From Mycolicibacterium chitae (GTDB lineage: Bacteria > Actinomycetota > Actinomycetes > Mycobacteriales > Mycobacteriaceae): DNA of 64,000 bases. Under the pieces are notes generated by a model. That model made no database searches. It saw only the letters and a list, made by a program, of their open reading frames with translations, and was not told the DNA's origin. The stretch is taken from positions 1,488,001 to 1,552,000 of the forward strand of contig NZ_LR134355.1 of assembly GCF_900637205.1 (NCBI RefSeq). The letters are read 5' to 3'. Of this stretch, positions 54,546 to 64,000 are shown piece by piece (the first letter of the stretch is position 1; the number at the start of each line of letters is the position of its first letter). The position numbers were made by a program, and so were the translations under genes.

Positions 54546-55502
54546 ATGAGAACCTCGCAGGGACCGCATCAGGTGGTGGTCCTCGTACTCGACGGGGCGC
54601 TGCCGATGGACGTCGGGATCCCGGCGGAGGTGTTCCATCCGGAGTCGGGGTTCGGATACGAGGTGTCGGCTTGCGGCGTGACCGCCGGTACGGTGCCGTC
54701 CCACGGAGGTTTCGGTTTCGCCGTCGCGCGGGGACTGGACGCCCTGTCCGACGCGGACACGATCGTGGTCCCCGGATACGCACCGGCGGGTCGGCAGATA
54801 CCGGCGCAGGCGGTCGAGGCGTTACGGAGCGCTGCGTCCCGCGGGGCCCGTATCGCGTCGATCTGTTACGGCGCTTTCGCTCTCGCGGAGGCGGGTCTGC
54901 TCGATGGTCTTCGGGCGACGACGCACTGGGACGCAGCCGAAAAGCTCGCGGAGAGTTATCCGCAGATCACGGTCGAGCCGAATGTGCTCTTCGTCGACGA
55001 GGGGTCCGTTCTCACCTCGGCGGGAGCCGCCGCGGGTCTGGACCTGTGCCTGCACATGGTTCGGCGTGACCGCGGCGTGAGTGCGGCGCACGAGATCGCA
55101 CGGGGACTCGTCACCGCTCCCTACCGCGCCGGGGGCCAGGCCCAGTACCTGCCCAAGACCAGCTCGATCGGTCACGGCGAAACCCTTGCCGCGACCCGCG
55201 AATGGGCCATGACGCGGCTCGATCAGTCACTCACGGTCGCCGGGCTCGCCGCGCACGCGCGGATGTCACCCCGCACGTTCCTACGCCGTTTCACCGACGA
55301 GACCGGTAGCACCCCGCTGCAGTGGATTCTCCGGGCGCGGGTGGACACCGCCCGCGAACTCCTGGAGAGCACCCGGCTGCCGGTCGACCGGATCGCCGAA
55401 GAGGCCGGACTGGGGACCGGATCGAACCTCCGGTTGCATTTCCGCCGGCTGCTGGATGTGTCCCCCACCGAGTACCGCGCCACCTTCGCCGGGCGGATCT
55501 GA
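54546..55502 (+). CDS. GlxA-type AraC-family regulator
   Basis: 318-aa regulator with an N-terminal DJ-1/PfpI-like domain (VVVLVLDGALPMDVGIPAEVF, IASICYGAFALAEAGLL) and two C-terminal AraC helix-turn-helix motifs (TVAGLAAHARMSPRTFLRRF, PVDRIAEEAGLGTGSNLRLHF). The Cys in SICYGAF occupies the nucleophile elbow of this domain. It lies 25 bp after the esterase gene on the same strand. ATG 54531 is an alternative start. Confidence 0.86.
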   Translation: MRTSQGPHQVVVLVLDGALPMDVGIPAEVFHPESGFGYEVSACGVTAGTVPSHGGFGFAVARGLDALSDADTIVVPGYAPAGRQIPAQAVEALRSAASRGARIASICYGAFALAEAGLLDGLRATTHWDAAEKLAESYPQITVEPNVLFVDEGSVLTSAGAAAGLDLCLHMVRRDRGVSAAHEIARGLVTAPYRAGGQAQYLPKTSSIGHGETLAATREWAMTRLDQSLTVAGLAAHARMSPRTFLRRFTDETGSTPLQWILRARVDTARELLESTRLPVDRIAEEAGLGTGSNLRLHFRRLLDVSPTEYRATFAGRI

Positions 55503-55537
55503 GACCACAACGGTCGCCTGGGAGTCTGGGTGTTGTG

Positions 55538-56548
55538 CTACGCGGCGCGCGGCGGGGGAAGCGCGACGGTGTCACCGGCAACGTCGATCGCGACCTTGCC
55601 GCGCAGGGCATAGCGCTGCCTGTTCTCCAGGAGGTCGTGAGCCTCGCCCATGCGAGCGAGCGGAAGCGTTGCGCCGATGACGGGTTTGACGAGACCGCGC
55701 TCGACCAGGGTGGTGAGTGCGTCCAGCTTTCCCTGGTTCTGTCGGGTGAAGACGAAGTGATAGGCCGCGTTGCGGCCCCAGGCCTCGATGAGGTTCTGTG
55801 GCTGCGCGATGTCGACGATGCTGACGACGCGTCCGCCGTCGGTGAGCGTCAACGGACTCTTGGTGAGCGTGTCACCTCCGATCGTGTCGAAGACGACGTC
55901 GACGCCCTTGCCGCGGGTCATATCGGCCACGGCTTCGACGTAGTCCGTCGACGTGAAGTCGATGGCCGCATCCGCGCCGAGTGCGTGCACGAACTCATGG
56001 TCGGCGGCCTTTGCCGTGGTGATCACCTGTGCACCAATCGCTTTCGCGATCTGGATGGCGATCGTCCCGACGCCGCCGGCGCCACCGTGGATGAGGATGG
56101 TCTCGCCGACGGTGAGCTGGGCGCGGGTGACCAGGGACTCCCAGACGGTACCGCCGACAAGCGTCAGGCTCGCCGCCTCCAGATGACTGAGATTCTCCGG
56201 CTTGCGGCCGACGAGGTCGACGTCGGCGACGTGTTGCTCGGCGTAGGAACCGGGCCCTCCGAAGATTCGGGGCGTGTAGTACACCGCGTCGCCCGGGCGG
56301 AACTCGGTCACGTGGGAGCCGACTTCTTCGATGACCCCGGAGATGTCGTGCCCGATGATCGCCGGCAGTGGCACGTAATCCGCGTAGTCTCCGCGCCGGA
56401 TCTGATAGTCGAGCGGGTTGACCGCGGTTGCGTGCACGTTGACCCGTATCTGGCGGGGTCCTACCTGCGGTACGGAGACGTCGCGAAGCTCGAAAGCATC
56501 TGGCCCTCCGAACCGGGCGAGTACTACGGCCTTCATCGGATCAGCCAT
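55538..56548 (-). CDS. Quinone-oxidoreductase-like MDR dehydrogenase
   Basis: 336-aa medium-chain reductase: N-terminal GroES-like fold ([16 protein letters not shown]) and Rossmann motif [19 protein letters not shown]. The zinc-ligand cysteines of true alcohol dehydrogenases are absent, so it belongs to the zinc-free quinone oxidoreductase group using NADPH. GAGGAACACC precedes ATG 56548. It converges on the GlxA gene and may be its target. Confidence 0.9.
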   Translation of the reverse strand: MADPMKAVVLARFGGPDAFELRDVSVPQVGPRQIRVNVHATAVNPLDYQIRRGDYADYVPLPAIIGHDISGVIEEVGSHVTEFRPGDAVYYTPRIFGGPGSYAEQHVADVDLVGRKPENLSHLEAASLTLVGGTVWESLVTRAQLTVGETILIHGGAGGVGTIAIQIAKAIGAQVITTAKAADHEFVHALGADAAIDFTSTDYVEAVADMTRGKGVDVVFDTIGGDTLTKSPLTLTDGGRVVSIVDIAQPQNLIEAWGRNAAYHFVFTRQNQGKLDALTTLVERGLVKPVIGATLPLARMGEAHDLLENRQRYALRGKVAIDVAGDTVALPPPRAA

Positions 56549-56707
56549 ATCGGTGTTCCTCACCGTTGTTCTGAGTGTGATGCGCCCGACGGGCGGTGAT
56601 CCCAGTGTCGCGCGAACGACCACCACTATCCAGTGGCGGTTTCGCCAATATTCGCGAGGAAAGTGACATCCCGTCTCACCAGGTACTGACTGCCATAGGC
56701 TGCATTG

Positions 56708-57109
56708 ATGGGGATCCGGGACTGGTCGAAGGCCAAAATCGCCGTGCTCATCGTGCTACCGGCCCTGCTTGTCGTCGGCATCCCCATCCTCGCGTGGAGG
56801 TACCACACGGAACCGCCGGGGCTCACCGGTGACTGTCTGTACGTGGATCAGGCGCTGCGGCACTGGATGCGTGTGCTGCCCCAGATTCAGCGCGGTCTGG
56901 TCGATCCGGTCGACACACGCCGGGTCTCTGATGTCACTGCGGCCGCCGCGGCGATCCGAGGGGAAGCCGCGGCGATCGAGGATCCGACATTGCGGTCCAC
57001 GACGGTGAGGCTCGCCGACAACCTCGAACGGGTCAGCAATGGAAACCCGAGCAGTCCACCGAACGGGTTCCCGGGGTCAAGTCCCGGGAAGTGGTGTAGT
57101 GCTGCGTGA
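56708..57109 (+). CDS. Membrane-anchored unknown protein, probably cut by the IS element
   Basis: 133-aa product with one N-terminal membrane segment ([20 protein letters not shown]) and an extracytoplasmic part with [20 protein letters not shown] and an Ala-rich helix. The final residues (KWCSAA) are read from the terminal sequence of the IS256-family element starting at about 57090, so the original C-terminus was probably lost. Family not recognised. Confidence 0.6.
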   Translation: MGIRDWSKAKIAVLIVLPALLVVGIPILAWRYHTEPPGLTGDCLYVDQALRHWMRVLPQIQRGLVDPVDTRRVSDVTAAAAAIRGEAAAIEDPTLRSTTVRLADNLERVSNGNPSSPPNGFPGSSPGKWCSAA

Positions 57110-58476
57110 TCCGGTGGGTTAGGCGGTCAGTGCGGGCATGTCGTCGGCTCCTATTTCAGGGTTGTCGTTGGTGACGGTAGTCAGGCGGCATCGGGCGAGG
57201 ACGTCGAGGCCGAGGTAGCGGCGGCCTTCGGCCCACTCGTCGTTCTGTTCGGCCAGCACGGCGCCGACGAGGCGGACGATGGCGTCGCGGTTGGGGAAGA
57301 TCCCGACGGCGTCGGTCCGGCGGCGGATCTCTTTGTTGAGCCGTTCTGCGGGGTTGTTGGACCAGATCTGGGTCCAGACGTCCTTGGGAAATGCAGTGAA
57401 GGCCAGGATGTCTTCGCGTGCAGCACTGAGGTGGTCAGCCACCGCCGGCAGCTTGTCGGTGACATAGTCGATGAGCCGGTCGAACTGCGCGGCCACCGCG
57501 GGCGCGTCAGGTTGGTCATAAACGCTGTGCAGCATCGCTTTGACCGCCGGCCACATGCTCTTGGGGCAGATGCTCATCAGGTTGGCCGCGTAGTGGGTGC
57601 GACACCGTTGCCAGCTGGCTCCGGGCAGGTTGGCCGCGATCGCTTCGCGCAGGCCGGCATGGGCGTCGCTGGTGACCAGCCGCACCCCGGCCAGCCCACG
57701 GGCGACCAGGTCGGCGAAGAACTCGTTCCAGGCCGGGCCGGTCTCGCTGGTGACCACCCGCATGCCCAGGACTTCGCGGTGTCCGTCGCCATTGACGCCA
57801 GTGGCCAGCAGCACGACCCCGTTGACCACCCGCCCGCCTTCGCGCACCTTCATCGTCAACGCATCCGCGGCGACGAAGGTGAACGGACCAGCAGAATCGA
57901 GTGGGCGGTGGCGGAACTGCTCGACGTGCTCGTCGAGGTCGGTGGCCATACGGCTGACCTGCGACTTGCTCAGCGAGTCGATGCCCAGGGTCTTGACCAA
58001 CTTGTCCATCCGCCGCGTGCTCACCCCGGCCAGGTAACAGTCGGCGACCACGGTGATCAACGCCGATTCGGCCCGCTTACGGCGTTCGAGCAGCCACTCG
58101 GGAAAGTAGGTTCCCTTGCGCAACTTCGGGACTGCAACATCGATGCTGCCCACCCGGGTATCGAGGCCGCGGTGGCGATACCCGTTGCGCTGGGCACGGC
58201 GCCCCGGTGTGGGCTGGCCCCATTCAGCGCCCACCACGGCATCAGCATCCGCCGACAGCAGGGCGTTGATGACCGTCTGCAGCAGCGAGCGCATCAGATC
58301 TGGGGATGCCTCGGACAGGGCCTCGCCAAGAAGGCCGGCAGGGTCGACAATGTGGGGTGCGGTCATCGTGGGACTCCTCGAGGATTCTGTGGAAGGTTGA
58401 CTCGAAGGATCACGCGGTGGCCGCTTCACGTCCATCACCGACACGATGACGAACCCAGCAACCGCGCTACACCACT
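57090..58476 (-). mobile_element. IS256-family insertion sequence
   Basis: About 1.39 kb with terminal inverted repeats beginning AGTGGTGTAG: left end at about 57090, right end (reverse complement) ending at about 58476. One intact transposase gene fills it. I could not identify a clear 8-9 bp target duplication in the flanking bases, so the precise ends remain uncertain. The 237 bp after it, up to the tRNA, hold no gene I can support. Confidence 0.82.
57119..58366 (-). CDS. IS256-family (mutator-type) transposase
   Basis: 415-aa DDE transposase. The catalytic triad is visible as Asp in [11 protein letters not shown], Asp in [14 protein letters not shown] and Glu in [15 protein letters not shown]. 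The N-terminal DNA-binding region has [19 protein letters not shown] chose ATG 58366 because GAGGAG lies 8 nt upstream. It appears intact and so potentially active. Confidence 0.92.
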   Translation of the reverse strand: MTAPHIVDPAGLLGEALSEASPDLMRSLLQTVINALLSADADAVVGAEWGQPTPGRRAQRNGYRHRGLDTRVGSIDVAVPKLRKGTYFPEWLLERRKRAESALITVVADCYLAGVSTRRMDKLVKTLGIDSLSKSQVSRMATDLDEHVEQFRHRPLDSAGPFTFVAADALTMKVREGGRVVNGVVLLATGVNGDGHREVLGMRVVTSETGPAWNEFFADLVARGLAGVRLVTSDAHAGLREAIAANLPGASWQRCRTHYAANLMSICPKSMWPAVKAMLHSVYDQPDAPAVAAQFDRLIDYVTDKLPAVADHLSAAREDILAFTAFPKDVWTQIWSNNPAERLNKEIRRRTDAVGIFPNRDAIVRLVGAVLAEQNDEWAEGRRYLGLDVLARCRLTTVTNDNPEIGADDMPALTA

Positions 58477-58713
58477 ATGCGGGACTCAACTGCAGAGGGC
58501 GAGGTGTCGGTGAATGGGCAGCGCCGCCGCAGCGTGGAGGCGCTTGTGCGCCGGGGGTTGGTGGCCTATGAGGTCAATCACGTACGAATGCCGACCGGGA
58601 TGGCTACATCCACCGGTTCACGCTCCGCCCAGTCGATTGAGCGGAGCGTGCTTCCGCCACGTCTGTGTACAGCTGTGGAGTCAATTGGCAGAAGGAAATG
58701 CCCTCTGATCTGG

Positions 58714-58786
<73 letters not shown>

Positions 58787-58950
58787 GTTTGGTGCGAGAG
58801 CGACAATAACAGGCGAAGCCTCGCGACACGAAATCAAGTACCCCCGACCGGTATGCTGGGGCAGCGACGCCGTGGTCGCAGACGGGCATCGGAGCCCTTA
58901 GACTATTGCCAAGATTCGCGCAGAACCCCGTTTGTGAGGTGTACGTATTT

Positions 58951-60165
58951 ATGTGGCAGGTCCGTTCTGCGGCCCGTCCGCACGGCTATCGATCCTGGTG
59001 GGCAGTGTTCCTGCTGGTTCCCGTGCTGGTGCTCAGCGCATGCGGTGCCGGTTCCGACACAGCTTCCCCCGAGCGCATCGCCGACAAGGGCACCCCGTTT
59101 GCTGACTTGCTGGTGCCGCGGGTCACCGCGTCCTTCAAGGACGGTGCGGTCGGCGTTCCGGTCGACAAGCCGGTGACCGTGACGGCGACCGCCGGCGTGC
59201 TCGACTCGGTGGTGATGACCAACGAGAGCGGCACCGTCGTCGAAGGCAAGCTCAGCGACGACGGTCTGACCTGGGAGACCGCCGAGCCGCTGGGCTTCAA
59301 CAAGACCTACACGGTCAACGCCCGCTCGCTGGGCCTCGGCGGCGTCACCACCCGGCAGATGACCTTCGAGACGCACTCGCCGGCCAATCAGACCATGCCG
59401 TACCTGATGCCCAACGACGGTCAGACCGTCGGCGTCGGCCAACCCATCGCGATCCGATTCGACGAGAACATTCCCAACCGGGTGGCCGCCGAACGAGCCA
59501 TCAAGGTGACCGCCGAGCCTGCCGTTCAGGGCGCGTTCTACTGGCTGAACAATCGCGAAGTCCGTTGGCGCCCGGCCGAATACTGGAAGCCCGGCACCAC
59601 CGTCGAGGTCGAGGTCAACACCTACGGGGTGGATCTCGGTGACGGTCTGTTCGGCCAGGGCAACGCCAGTACCAAGTTCACCATCGGCGACGAGGTGATC
59701 GCGACGGCCGACGACGCCACCAAGACCTTGACCGTGCGGGTCAACGGTGAGGTGGTCAAGACCATGCCGATCTCGATGGGCAAGAACAGCACCCCCACGC
59801 CCAACGGCACCTATATCGTCGGTGACCGCTACGAGCACCTGGTGATGGATTCGTCCACCTATGGCGTGCCGGTGAATTCGCCCAACGGCTATCGCACCGA
59901 GGTCGACTTCGCGACGCAGATGTCCTACAGCGGAATCTATGTCCACGGCGCGCCGTGGTCGGTGGGCAGCCAGGGCTACGACAACGTCAGCCACGGCTGC
60001 ATCAACGTCAGCACCAGCAACGCGCAGTGGTTCTACAACAACGTCAAGCGTGGCGACATCGTCGACGTGGTCAACACCGTAGGGTCGACGTTGCCGGGCA
60101 CCGATGGCCTGGGCGACTGGAACATTCCGTGGAAACAGTGGCAGGCGGGTAACTCCAGCACCTGA
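58951..60165 (+). CDS. ldtB: L,D-transpeptidase (LdtB/LppS-like lipoprotein)
   Basis: 404-aa lipoprotein that would form 3-3 cross-links in peptidoglycan. The lipobox is LVLSAC. Two Ig-like domains (about 50-250) precede the YkuD catalytic domain, with H332 (YVHGAPWS) and the SHGCIN motif containing catalytic C350. The C-terminal tail is Trp-rich. It corresponds to Rv2518c (LdtB). GAGGTG lies upstream of ATG 58951. Confidence 0.94.
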   Translation: MWQVRSAARPHGYRSWWAVFLLVPVLVLSACGAGSDTASPERIADKGTPFADLLVPRVTASFKDGAVGVPVDKPVTVTATAGVLDSVVMTNESGTVVEGKLSDDGLTWETAEPLGFNKTYTVNARSLGLGGVTTRQMTFETHSPANQTMPYLMPNDGQTVGVGQPIAIRFDENIPNRVAAERAIKVTAEPAVQGAFYWLNNREVRWRPAEYWKPGTTVEVEVNTYGVDLGDGLFGQGNASTKFTIGDEVIATADDATKTLTVRVNGEVVKTMPISMGKNSTPTPNGTYIVGDRYEHLVMDSSTYGVPVNSPNGYRTEVDFATQMSYSGIYVHGAPWSVGSQGYDNVSHGCINVSTSNAQWFYNNVKRGDIVDVVNTVGSTLPGTDGLGDWNIPWKQWQAGNSST

Positions 60166-60197
60166 CGCCCTGCGTCGGCGGAGTGGGGAAAGAAGAG

Positions 60198-61346
60198 GTG
60201 AGCCCGTTGGGTTCGCGGCACGTCGGCGCGATCGTCGCGTTCCTGTTGACGGTCGTGCTCGGGATGGCGCCCGCGCTGATGCCGACGGCCGCCGCGGAAC
60301 CGGAGCCTGAACCGGATGCGGTCAGCGTCGCGGTGCACCCCCTGGAACCCTTCGTCGTGGAGACCAGCTCCGGGGAGCTCACCGGGTTCAGCGTCGATCT
60401 GTGGAACGAGATCGCCAAGCGGCTGGACTGGACCACCGAGTACCTGCGCACCGACAACGTCCGGGGGCAGCTGGCCGCGGTGGCCGAGGACCGCGCCGAT
60501 GTCGCGGTGGGCGCGATCTCGCTGACCGCCGATCGCGAACAACACTTCGACTTCACCCAGCCCACCCTGGATGCGGGACTGCAGATCATCGTTCCCGTGC
60601 ACGACACCCGCCCGTCGGTTCCGGGCCTCGGTGGTTTCCTGGACCTGTTGTTCTCCCGGACGATGCTGATCTGGCTGAGCGCGGCGGTGGTCGTCAGTAT
60701 CATTCCGGCGCACGTCTTTTGGTTCATCGAGCGCCGCAGCGACAAACCCGTCGTGTCGCGGTCGTACTATCCGGGCATTGTCCAGTCGTTCGGCTGGGGG
60801 ATCGGCTCGCTGGTCGGCTCGGCGAACACCACGGCGACCCGTGCCCTCACCCAGGTCCTGGCGATCCTGTGGGGCTTCGCGGCGATCGTGTTCGTGGCGT
60901 TCTATTCGGCCAACCTCAGCGCCACCTTGACCGTCGCCAAGCTGGACGCGAAGATCACCGGCCCGGCCGACCTCTACGAGAAGTCCGTCGCCACGGTCGC
61001 CGACACCACGGCGGCAGCCTTCCTGCGCAACCTCGGCGTCGACGCCACCGAGACACCGACCATCGAGGACTCCTATCACCTGCTGCGCGAAGGTGGGTAC
61101 GACGCGGTGGTATTCGATGCGCCGGTGTTGCGTTACTACGTCGCTCACCGCGGCGAGGGCGTCGCCGTGACGGCGGGACCGATGTTCCAGGAAGAGGATC
61201 AGGGCTTCGTCGTCGACGTCGACAGCCCGCTGCGCAAGCCGATCAACCAAACGCTGTTCCGCATGCGCGAGGACGGCACCTACAACCTGATCAAAGAGAA
61301 ATGGTTCGGCGACAACGTCAACACCACCGCCGGCGACACGAACTGA
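60198..61346 (+). CDS. GluR0-like ligand-gated receptor channel
   Basis: 382-aa protein with the layout of a prokaryotic glutamate receptor: signal peptide, half of a periplasmic binding domain (VAVHPLEPFVVE, RADVAVGAISLTADREQHFDFT), membrane segment (about 153-175), a pore-loop-like re-entrant region (SFGWGIGSLVGSAN, about 195-208), a second membrane segment (about 213-235, ending FYSANLSATLTV), then the second half of the binding domain to residue 375. The pore does not read as a TVGYG potassium filter. GTG 60198 is preceded by GGGGAAAGAAG. A plain solute-binding protein with membrane segments is the alternative. Confidence 0.83.
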   Translation: MSPLGSRHVGAIVAFLLTVVLGMAPALMPTAAAEPEPEPDAVSVAVHPLEPFVVETSSGELTGFSVDLWNEIAKRLDWTTEYLRTDNVRGQLAAVAEDRADVAVGAISLTADREQHFDFTQPTLDAGLQIIVPVHDTRPSVPGLGGFLDLLFSRTMLIWLSAAVVVSIIPAHVFWFIERRSDKPVVSRSYYPGIVQSFGWGIGSLVGSANTTATRALTQVLAILWGFAAIVFVAFYSANLSATLTVAKLDAKITGPADLYEKSVATVADTTAAAFLRNLGVDATETPTIEDSYHLLREGGYDAVVFDAPVLRYYVAHRGEGVAVTAGPMFQEEDQGFVVDVDSPLRKPINQTLFRMREDGTYNLIKEKWFGDNVNTTAGDTN

Positions 61347-61445
61347 ACCATTCTCGTCGAGCGGTACAGCCTTTGGTCGGGTTCGACACCGAATTAGCTG
61401 GCGCAAGCTACGCTGAGCCCGGCATCTACGCAAGGAAACGGTCTT

Positions 61446-62414
61446 ATGGTCAGGAAAATGTCCGATTCGGCGATCATCGCCGAGCTGGAACCGATTGCTG
61501 AGCGCAATCTCAACCGGCACCTGTCGGTGACCACGGACTGGAATCCGCACGACTATGTGCCCTGGGACCGGGGCCGTGACTTCGCCATGCTCGGCGGCCA
61601 GGACTGGGCCGAGGAGAATTCCCAGCTCAGCGCGGTGGCCAAGGCCGCGATGATCACCAATCTGCTCACCGAGGACAACCTGCCGTCCTATCACCGCCAG
61701 GCCGGCGCGTACTTCTCGATGGACGGCGCCTGGGGCACCTGGGTGGGGCGGTGGACGGCCGAGGAGAACCGGCACGGCATCGTCATCCGCGACTACCTGC
61801 TGGTGGCCCGCGGCGTCGACCCGGTGGCGCTCGAACAGGCCCGCATGGAACACGTGACCAACGGCTTCGGGCCCACCGAGGAGGAAGAGGAGCAACACAA
61901 AACCGACTTCCTGCTGTCGATCGCGTACGTCACCTTCCAGGAACTGGCCACCCGCGTCAGCCACCGCAACACCGGCAAGGTCTGCAACGACCCGGTGGCC
62001 GACCGGATGCTGCAACGCGTGGCCGCCGACGAGAACCTGCACATGATGTTCTACCGGAACATGTGCGGCGCGGCGATCGACCTGGCACCCGATCAGGCCC
62101 TGGAAGCCGTCGCCAGCGTCGTGGAGAACTTCCGCATGCCCGGCCAGGGCATGCCCAACTTCCGCCGCAACGGCGTCCTGATGGCCAAGCACGGCATCTA
62201 CGACCCGCGCCAGCACCTCGACGAGGTCGTCAAACCGGTGCTGCGCAAGTGGCGGATCTTCGAACGCGACGACTTCACCAGCCAGGGCGAACAACGCCGC
62301 GAACAGCTCGCGGAGTTCCTGGAAGGCCTTGGCCGCCAGGTGATCAAGTTCGAGGAACAACGCGACCGACTGCTGGCCCGGGAAGCCAAGAAGGCCGAAG
62401 CGCAGGCGGTCTGA
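61446..62414 (+). CDS. Acyl-ACP desaturase (DesA1-like)
   Basis: 322-aa diiron desaturase. Iron ligands appear in NLLTEDNLPSYH, TAEENRHG (E107, H110) and AADENLHMMF. It is most like M. tuberculosis DesA1 (WNPHDYVPW, LGGQDW, GTWVGRWTAEENRHG, SHRNTGK), thought to introduce a double bond during mycolic acid precursor synthesis. ATG 61446 follows AAGGAAA by 8 nt. It lies 99 bp after the receptor-channel gene. Confidence 0.92.
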   Translation: MVRKMSDSAIIAELEPIAERNLNRHLSVTTDWNPHDYVPWDRGRDFAMLGGQDWAEENSQLSAVAKAAMITNLLTEDNLPSYHRQAGAYFSMDGAWGTWVGRWTAEENRHGIVIRDYLLVARGVDPVALEQARMEHVTNGFGPTEEEEEQHKTDFLLSIAYVTFQELATRVSHRNTGKVCNDPVADRMLQRVAADENLHMMFYRNMCGAAIDLAPDQALEAVASVVENFRMPGQGMPNFRRNGVLMAKHGIYDPRQHLDEVVKPVLRKWRIFERDDFTSQGEQRREQLAEFLEGLGRQVIKFEEQRDRLLAREAKKAEAQAV

Positions 62415-62447
62415 GCCGGCCGCGCCCGCCATGTCATAATCCACCCG

Positions 62448-62592
62448 ATAGGTGATGACGACGTAGGAAGCCGGTGTGAATCCGGCGCGGTCCCGCCACT
62501 GTCATCGGGGAGCGAACCTCAACCGCCACGGCTGCAAGGCTGGAAGGCGAGGCGAGCGGTGATCCGAGAGCCAGGACACTCGCGTCATTGCA
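62448..62592 (+). ncRNA. Cobalamin riboswitch
   Basis: Classic B12 aptamer: GAAGCCGGTGTGAATCCGGC then GCGGTCCCGCCACTGT, a GGGGAGCGAACC segment, and the B12 box GAGAGCCAGGACAC. The closing stem pairs GATGACG (62454-62460) with CGTCATT (62583-62589). It directly precedes the PPE gene and should lower its expression when cobalamin is plentiful. Confidence 0.94.
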
Positions 62593-62602
62593 TCCTGCTA
62601 CC

Positions 62603-62619
62603 CGGGGCGGTGTACCCCG
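62603..62619 (+). promoter_or_regulatory. Hairpin between the riboswitch and the PPE gene
   Basis: CGGGG cggtgta CCCCG, a perfect 5-bp stem just after the aptamer and before the PPE start. It has no T-run, so it may act in control of translation or as part of the expression platform rather than as an intrinsic terminator. Confidence 0.45.
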
Positions 62620-62664
62620 AGAAAGCCGATGTACGACAGTGTCTTTCGCATAGGGCGCGCGCCG

Positions 62665-64000
62665 ATGACCGCGCCGATATACATGGCCGCACCGCCGGAG
62701 GTCTGGTCGGGTCTGCTCTCGTCCGGGCCGGGGCCCGGACCGTTGCTGGCCGCCGCGGGCGCCTGGACCACCCTGGGCGCCGAGTACGCCGAGGCCGCCG
62801 CCGAACTCACGGCGCTGTTGGGCAGCGTGAACGCCGGTGCGTGGGAGGGGCCCAGTGCCGCAGCTTATGTCGCGGCCCACACCCCGTACTTGACTTGGCT
62901 GACCCAGCAGAGTTCCGGCAGCGCGCTGCGGGCCGCCCAGCACGAGACGGCCGCGGCCGCCTATACGGGTGCGCTGGCCGCGATGCCCACGCTGGCGGAA
63001 CTCGCGGCCAACCACGCCACCCGCGCGGTCCTGGTGAGTACCAACTTCTTCGGCGTCAACACCATCCCGATCGCGGTCAACGAGGCCGACTACGCCCGAA
63101 TGTGGGCGCAGGCCGCCGCGGTGATGAGTACCTACGACGGTGTGACGACCACCAGCTTGGCGGCCGCGCCGGAAAGCGTTGCGGCCCCGCAGATCCTGGC
63201 GGCCCCGTCGATGGCCACCGCGTCGCGGGCGGCGGAATCCGAACCGCCACCGGACAAGACGAATGACTATCTGGAGTGGTTCGACCAGATCGGCTACACC
63301 GACTTCTACAACAACGTCCTGGATCCGCTGATCCAGGGACTCAACAACCACCCGTTCATCGCGGAGTTGTTCGCGGGCATCGACCCCTACCTGCCCTGGA
63401 CCGGTAACCCGCTGAGCTTCTTCCACCCGTTCAACCTGGCGTTCGCGCTCGGCTATCCGATGGACATCAGCCAGTACGTCCTCTACCTGTCGCAGACCGC
63501 CGGCTTCGTCCTGGCCGACATCGGGATCGCGTTCGCCTCGGGTAATCCGGTGGCCATCGCCTACACGCTGCTGTTCGGCGCGGGGGCGATGTTCGTGGCC
63601 ATCACCACCGACACCATCGCGCTGCTGAAGACCACGCTGCAGTCGGTGCTCCTGGTGGCCCTGCCGGTGTTGCTGCCGATGCTGGCCACGGTGACCGCCG
63701 GCGCCGGGCTGGCGGCCGGGGGCATGCTGGGCGCGGCGGGGCTGGCGGCCGGACTGCAGAACGCGCTGCCCGTGATCCCCATGGCGCCGCTCGCGCCCCC
63801 GCCCGTGGCGCTGGCCCTGGCCCCGACCCCGGCGCCCGCACCGGTGCCGTCGTCGGCCTCGGCGCCGGCCCCCGCACCGGCCCCGGCACCGTCGGCCCCG
63901 CCGCCACCGGGACCGCCGCCGCCCACCGGTTCGCCGCCGACGCTGGGCAACATGGACGCCTTCGGCTACCTGGTGGGTGGGTTGGCCGCCGACGCGAAGC
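62665..64000 (+). CDS. PPE-family protein (PPE2-like), 3' end outside the window
   Basis: At least 445 residues, open to the window end. The N-terminal PPE domain starts [20 protein letters not shown] and contains the WEGPSA segment and a [20 protein letters not shown] block. A middle region follows ([34 protein letters not shown]), then hydrophobic stretches and a Pro/Ala-rich linker. It matches M. tuberculosis PPE2, which is also associated with a B12 riboswitch near cobalamin genes. ATG 62629 is an in-frame alternative start with GAGAAAG upstream; 62665 fits the family N-terminus. Confidence 0.93.
   Translation, partial: MTAPIYMAAPPEVWSGLLSSGPGPGPLLAAAGAWTTLGAEYAEAAAELTALLGSVNAGAWEGPSAAAYVAAHTPYLTWLTQQSSGSALRAAQHETAAAAYTGALAAMPTLAELAANHATRAVLVSTNFFGVNTIPIAVNEADYARMWAQAAAVMSTYDGVTTTSLAAAPESVAAPQILAAPSMATASRAAESEPPPDKTNDYLEWFDQIGYTDFYNNVLDPLIQGLNNHPFIAELFAGIDPYLPWTGNPLSFFHPFNLAFALGYPMDISQYVLYLSQTAGFVLADIGIAFASGNPVAIAYTLLFGAGAMFVAITTDTIALLKTTLQSVLLVALPVLLPMLATVTAGAGLAAGGMLGAAGLAAGLQNALPVIPMAPLAPPPVALALAPTPAPAPVPSSASAPAPAPAPAPSAPPPPGPPPPTGSPPTLGNMDAFGYLVGGLAADAK

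Noticed and set aside
57081..58485. Target-site duplication around the IS256-family element
   Set aside because: The 8-9 bases on either side do not match; only part of the sequence (CGGGA) is shared, which may be chance.
58494..58713. Coding frame (NGQRRRSVEALVRRGLVAYE) between the IS element and tRNA-Lys
   Set aside because: It looks protein-like for about 20 residues but has no clear start and runs into the tRNA. It may be the cut-off end of a gene, but cannot be assigned.

Overview
The window looks like a chromosomal segment of a mycobacterium, most likely an environmental, fast-growing type. It is high-GC throughout. It carries a single-chain type I fatty acid synthase followed by its phosphopantetheinyl transferase (fas-acpS), Mce-associated membrane proteins, an LdtB/LppS-type L,D-transpeptidase, a DesA-type acyl-ACP desaturase and a PPE2-like gene behind a cobalamin riboswitch. 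The run fas, acpS, M20 peptidase, bcp, DUF3618 protein ... ldtB matches the order I recall from Mycobacterium tuberculosis (Rv2524c down to Rv2518c).

Left part (about 0.07-16 kb): an acyl-CoA ligase with an apparent ATT start codon, coupled to an unknown two-repeat protein; a BFD-like [2Fe-2S] protein; two coupled Mce-associated membrane proteins; a TetR / DUF1707 divergent pair with twin perfect palindromes; an omega-aminotransferase plus MmsA dehydrogenase pair for short-chain amino acid or beta-alanine type catabolism with a divergent PucR regulator; a degenerate ABC ATPase with a YhgE/Pip membrane protein; and a PrsW-type protease, a secreted protein and an MFS transporter, separated by two copies of a long palindromic repeat.

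Core part (16.5-29.9 kb): fas, acpS, an M20 peptidase, the bcp peroxiredoxin region and a DUF3618 protein. The intact bcp is nested between remnants of a second bcp (3' end on the left, 5' end on the right), together with two small accessory genes.

Accessory island (about 30-58.5 kb): an Ehu-type ectoine/hydroxyectoine ABC importer with a MarR/MFS pair; a TetR-controlled aromatic ring-cleavage operon (extradiol dioxygenase, FAH-family hydrolase, 48-aa ORF, FAD monooxygenase); several decayed genes; an intradiol dioxygenase plus azoreductase pair; an XRE regulator; a TetR/SDR pair; and two paralogous small lipoproteins. On the minus strand follows a series from 53.1 to 47.1 kb: a SigH-like ECF sigma factor, a TAP/Hip1-like lipoprotein hydrolase, a Rieske-GltB-type FMN/[3Fe-4S] oxidoreductase fusion and a Rieske-ThDP enzyme fusion. 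The island closes with an LpqC-like esterase, a GlxA regulator, a quinone-oxidoreductase-like enzyme, an IS256-family element and a tRNA-Lys gene.

Right part (58.7-64 kb): LdtB, a GluR0-like receptor channel, an acyl-ACP desaturase, and a cobalamin riboswitch in front of a PPE gene that runs off the window.

The most promising unusual system is the coupled pair at 47124-50734. Two adjacent, overlapping genes each place an N-terminal Rieske [2Fe-2S] domain in front of a different redox or ThDP enzyme core, and they sit downstream of a SigH-like sigma factor. All functional statements are read from motifs by eye; no searches were run.
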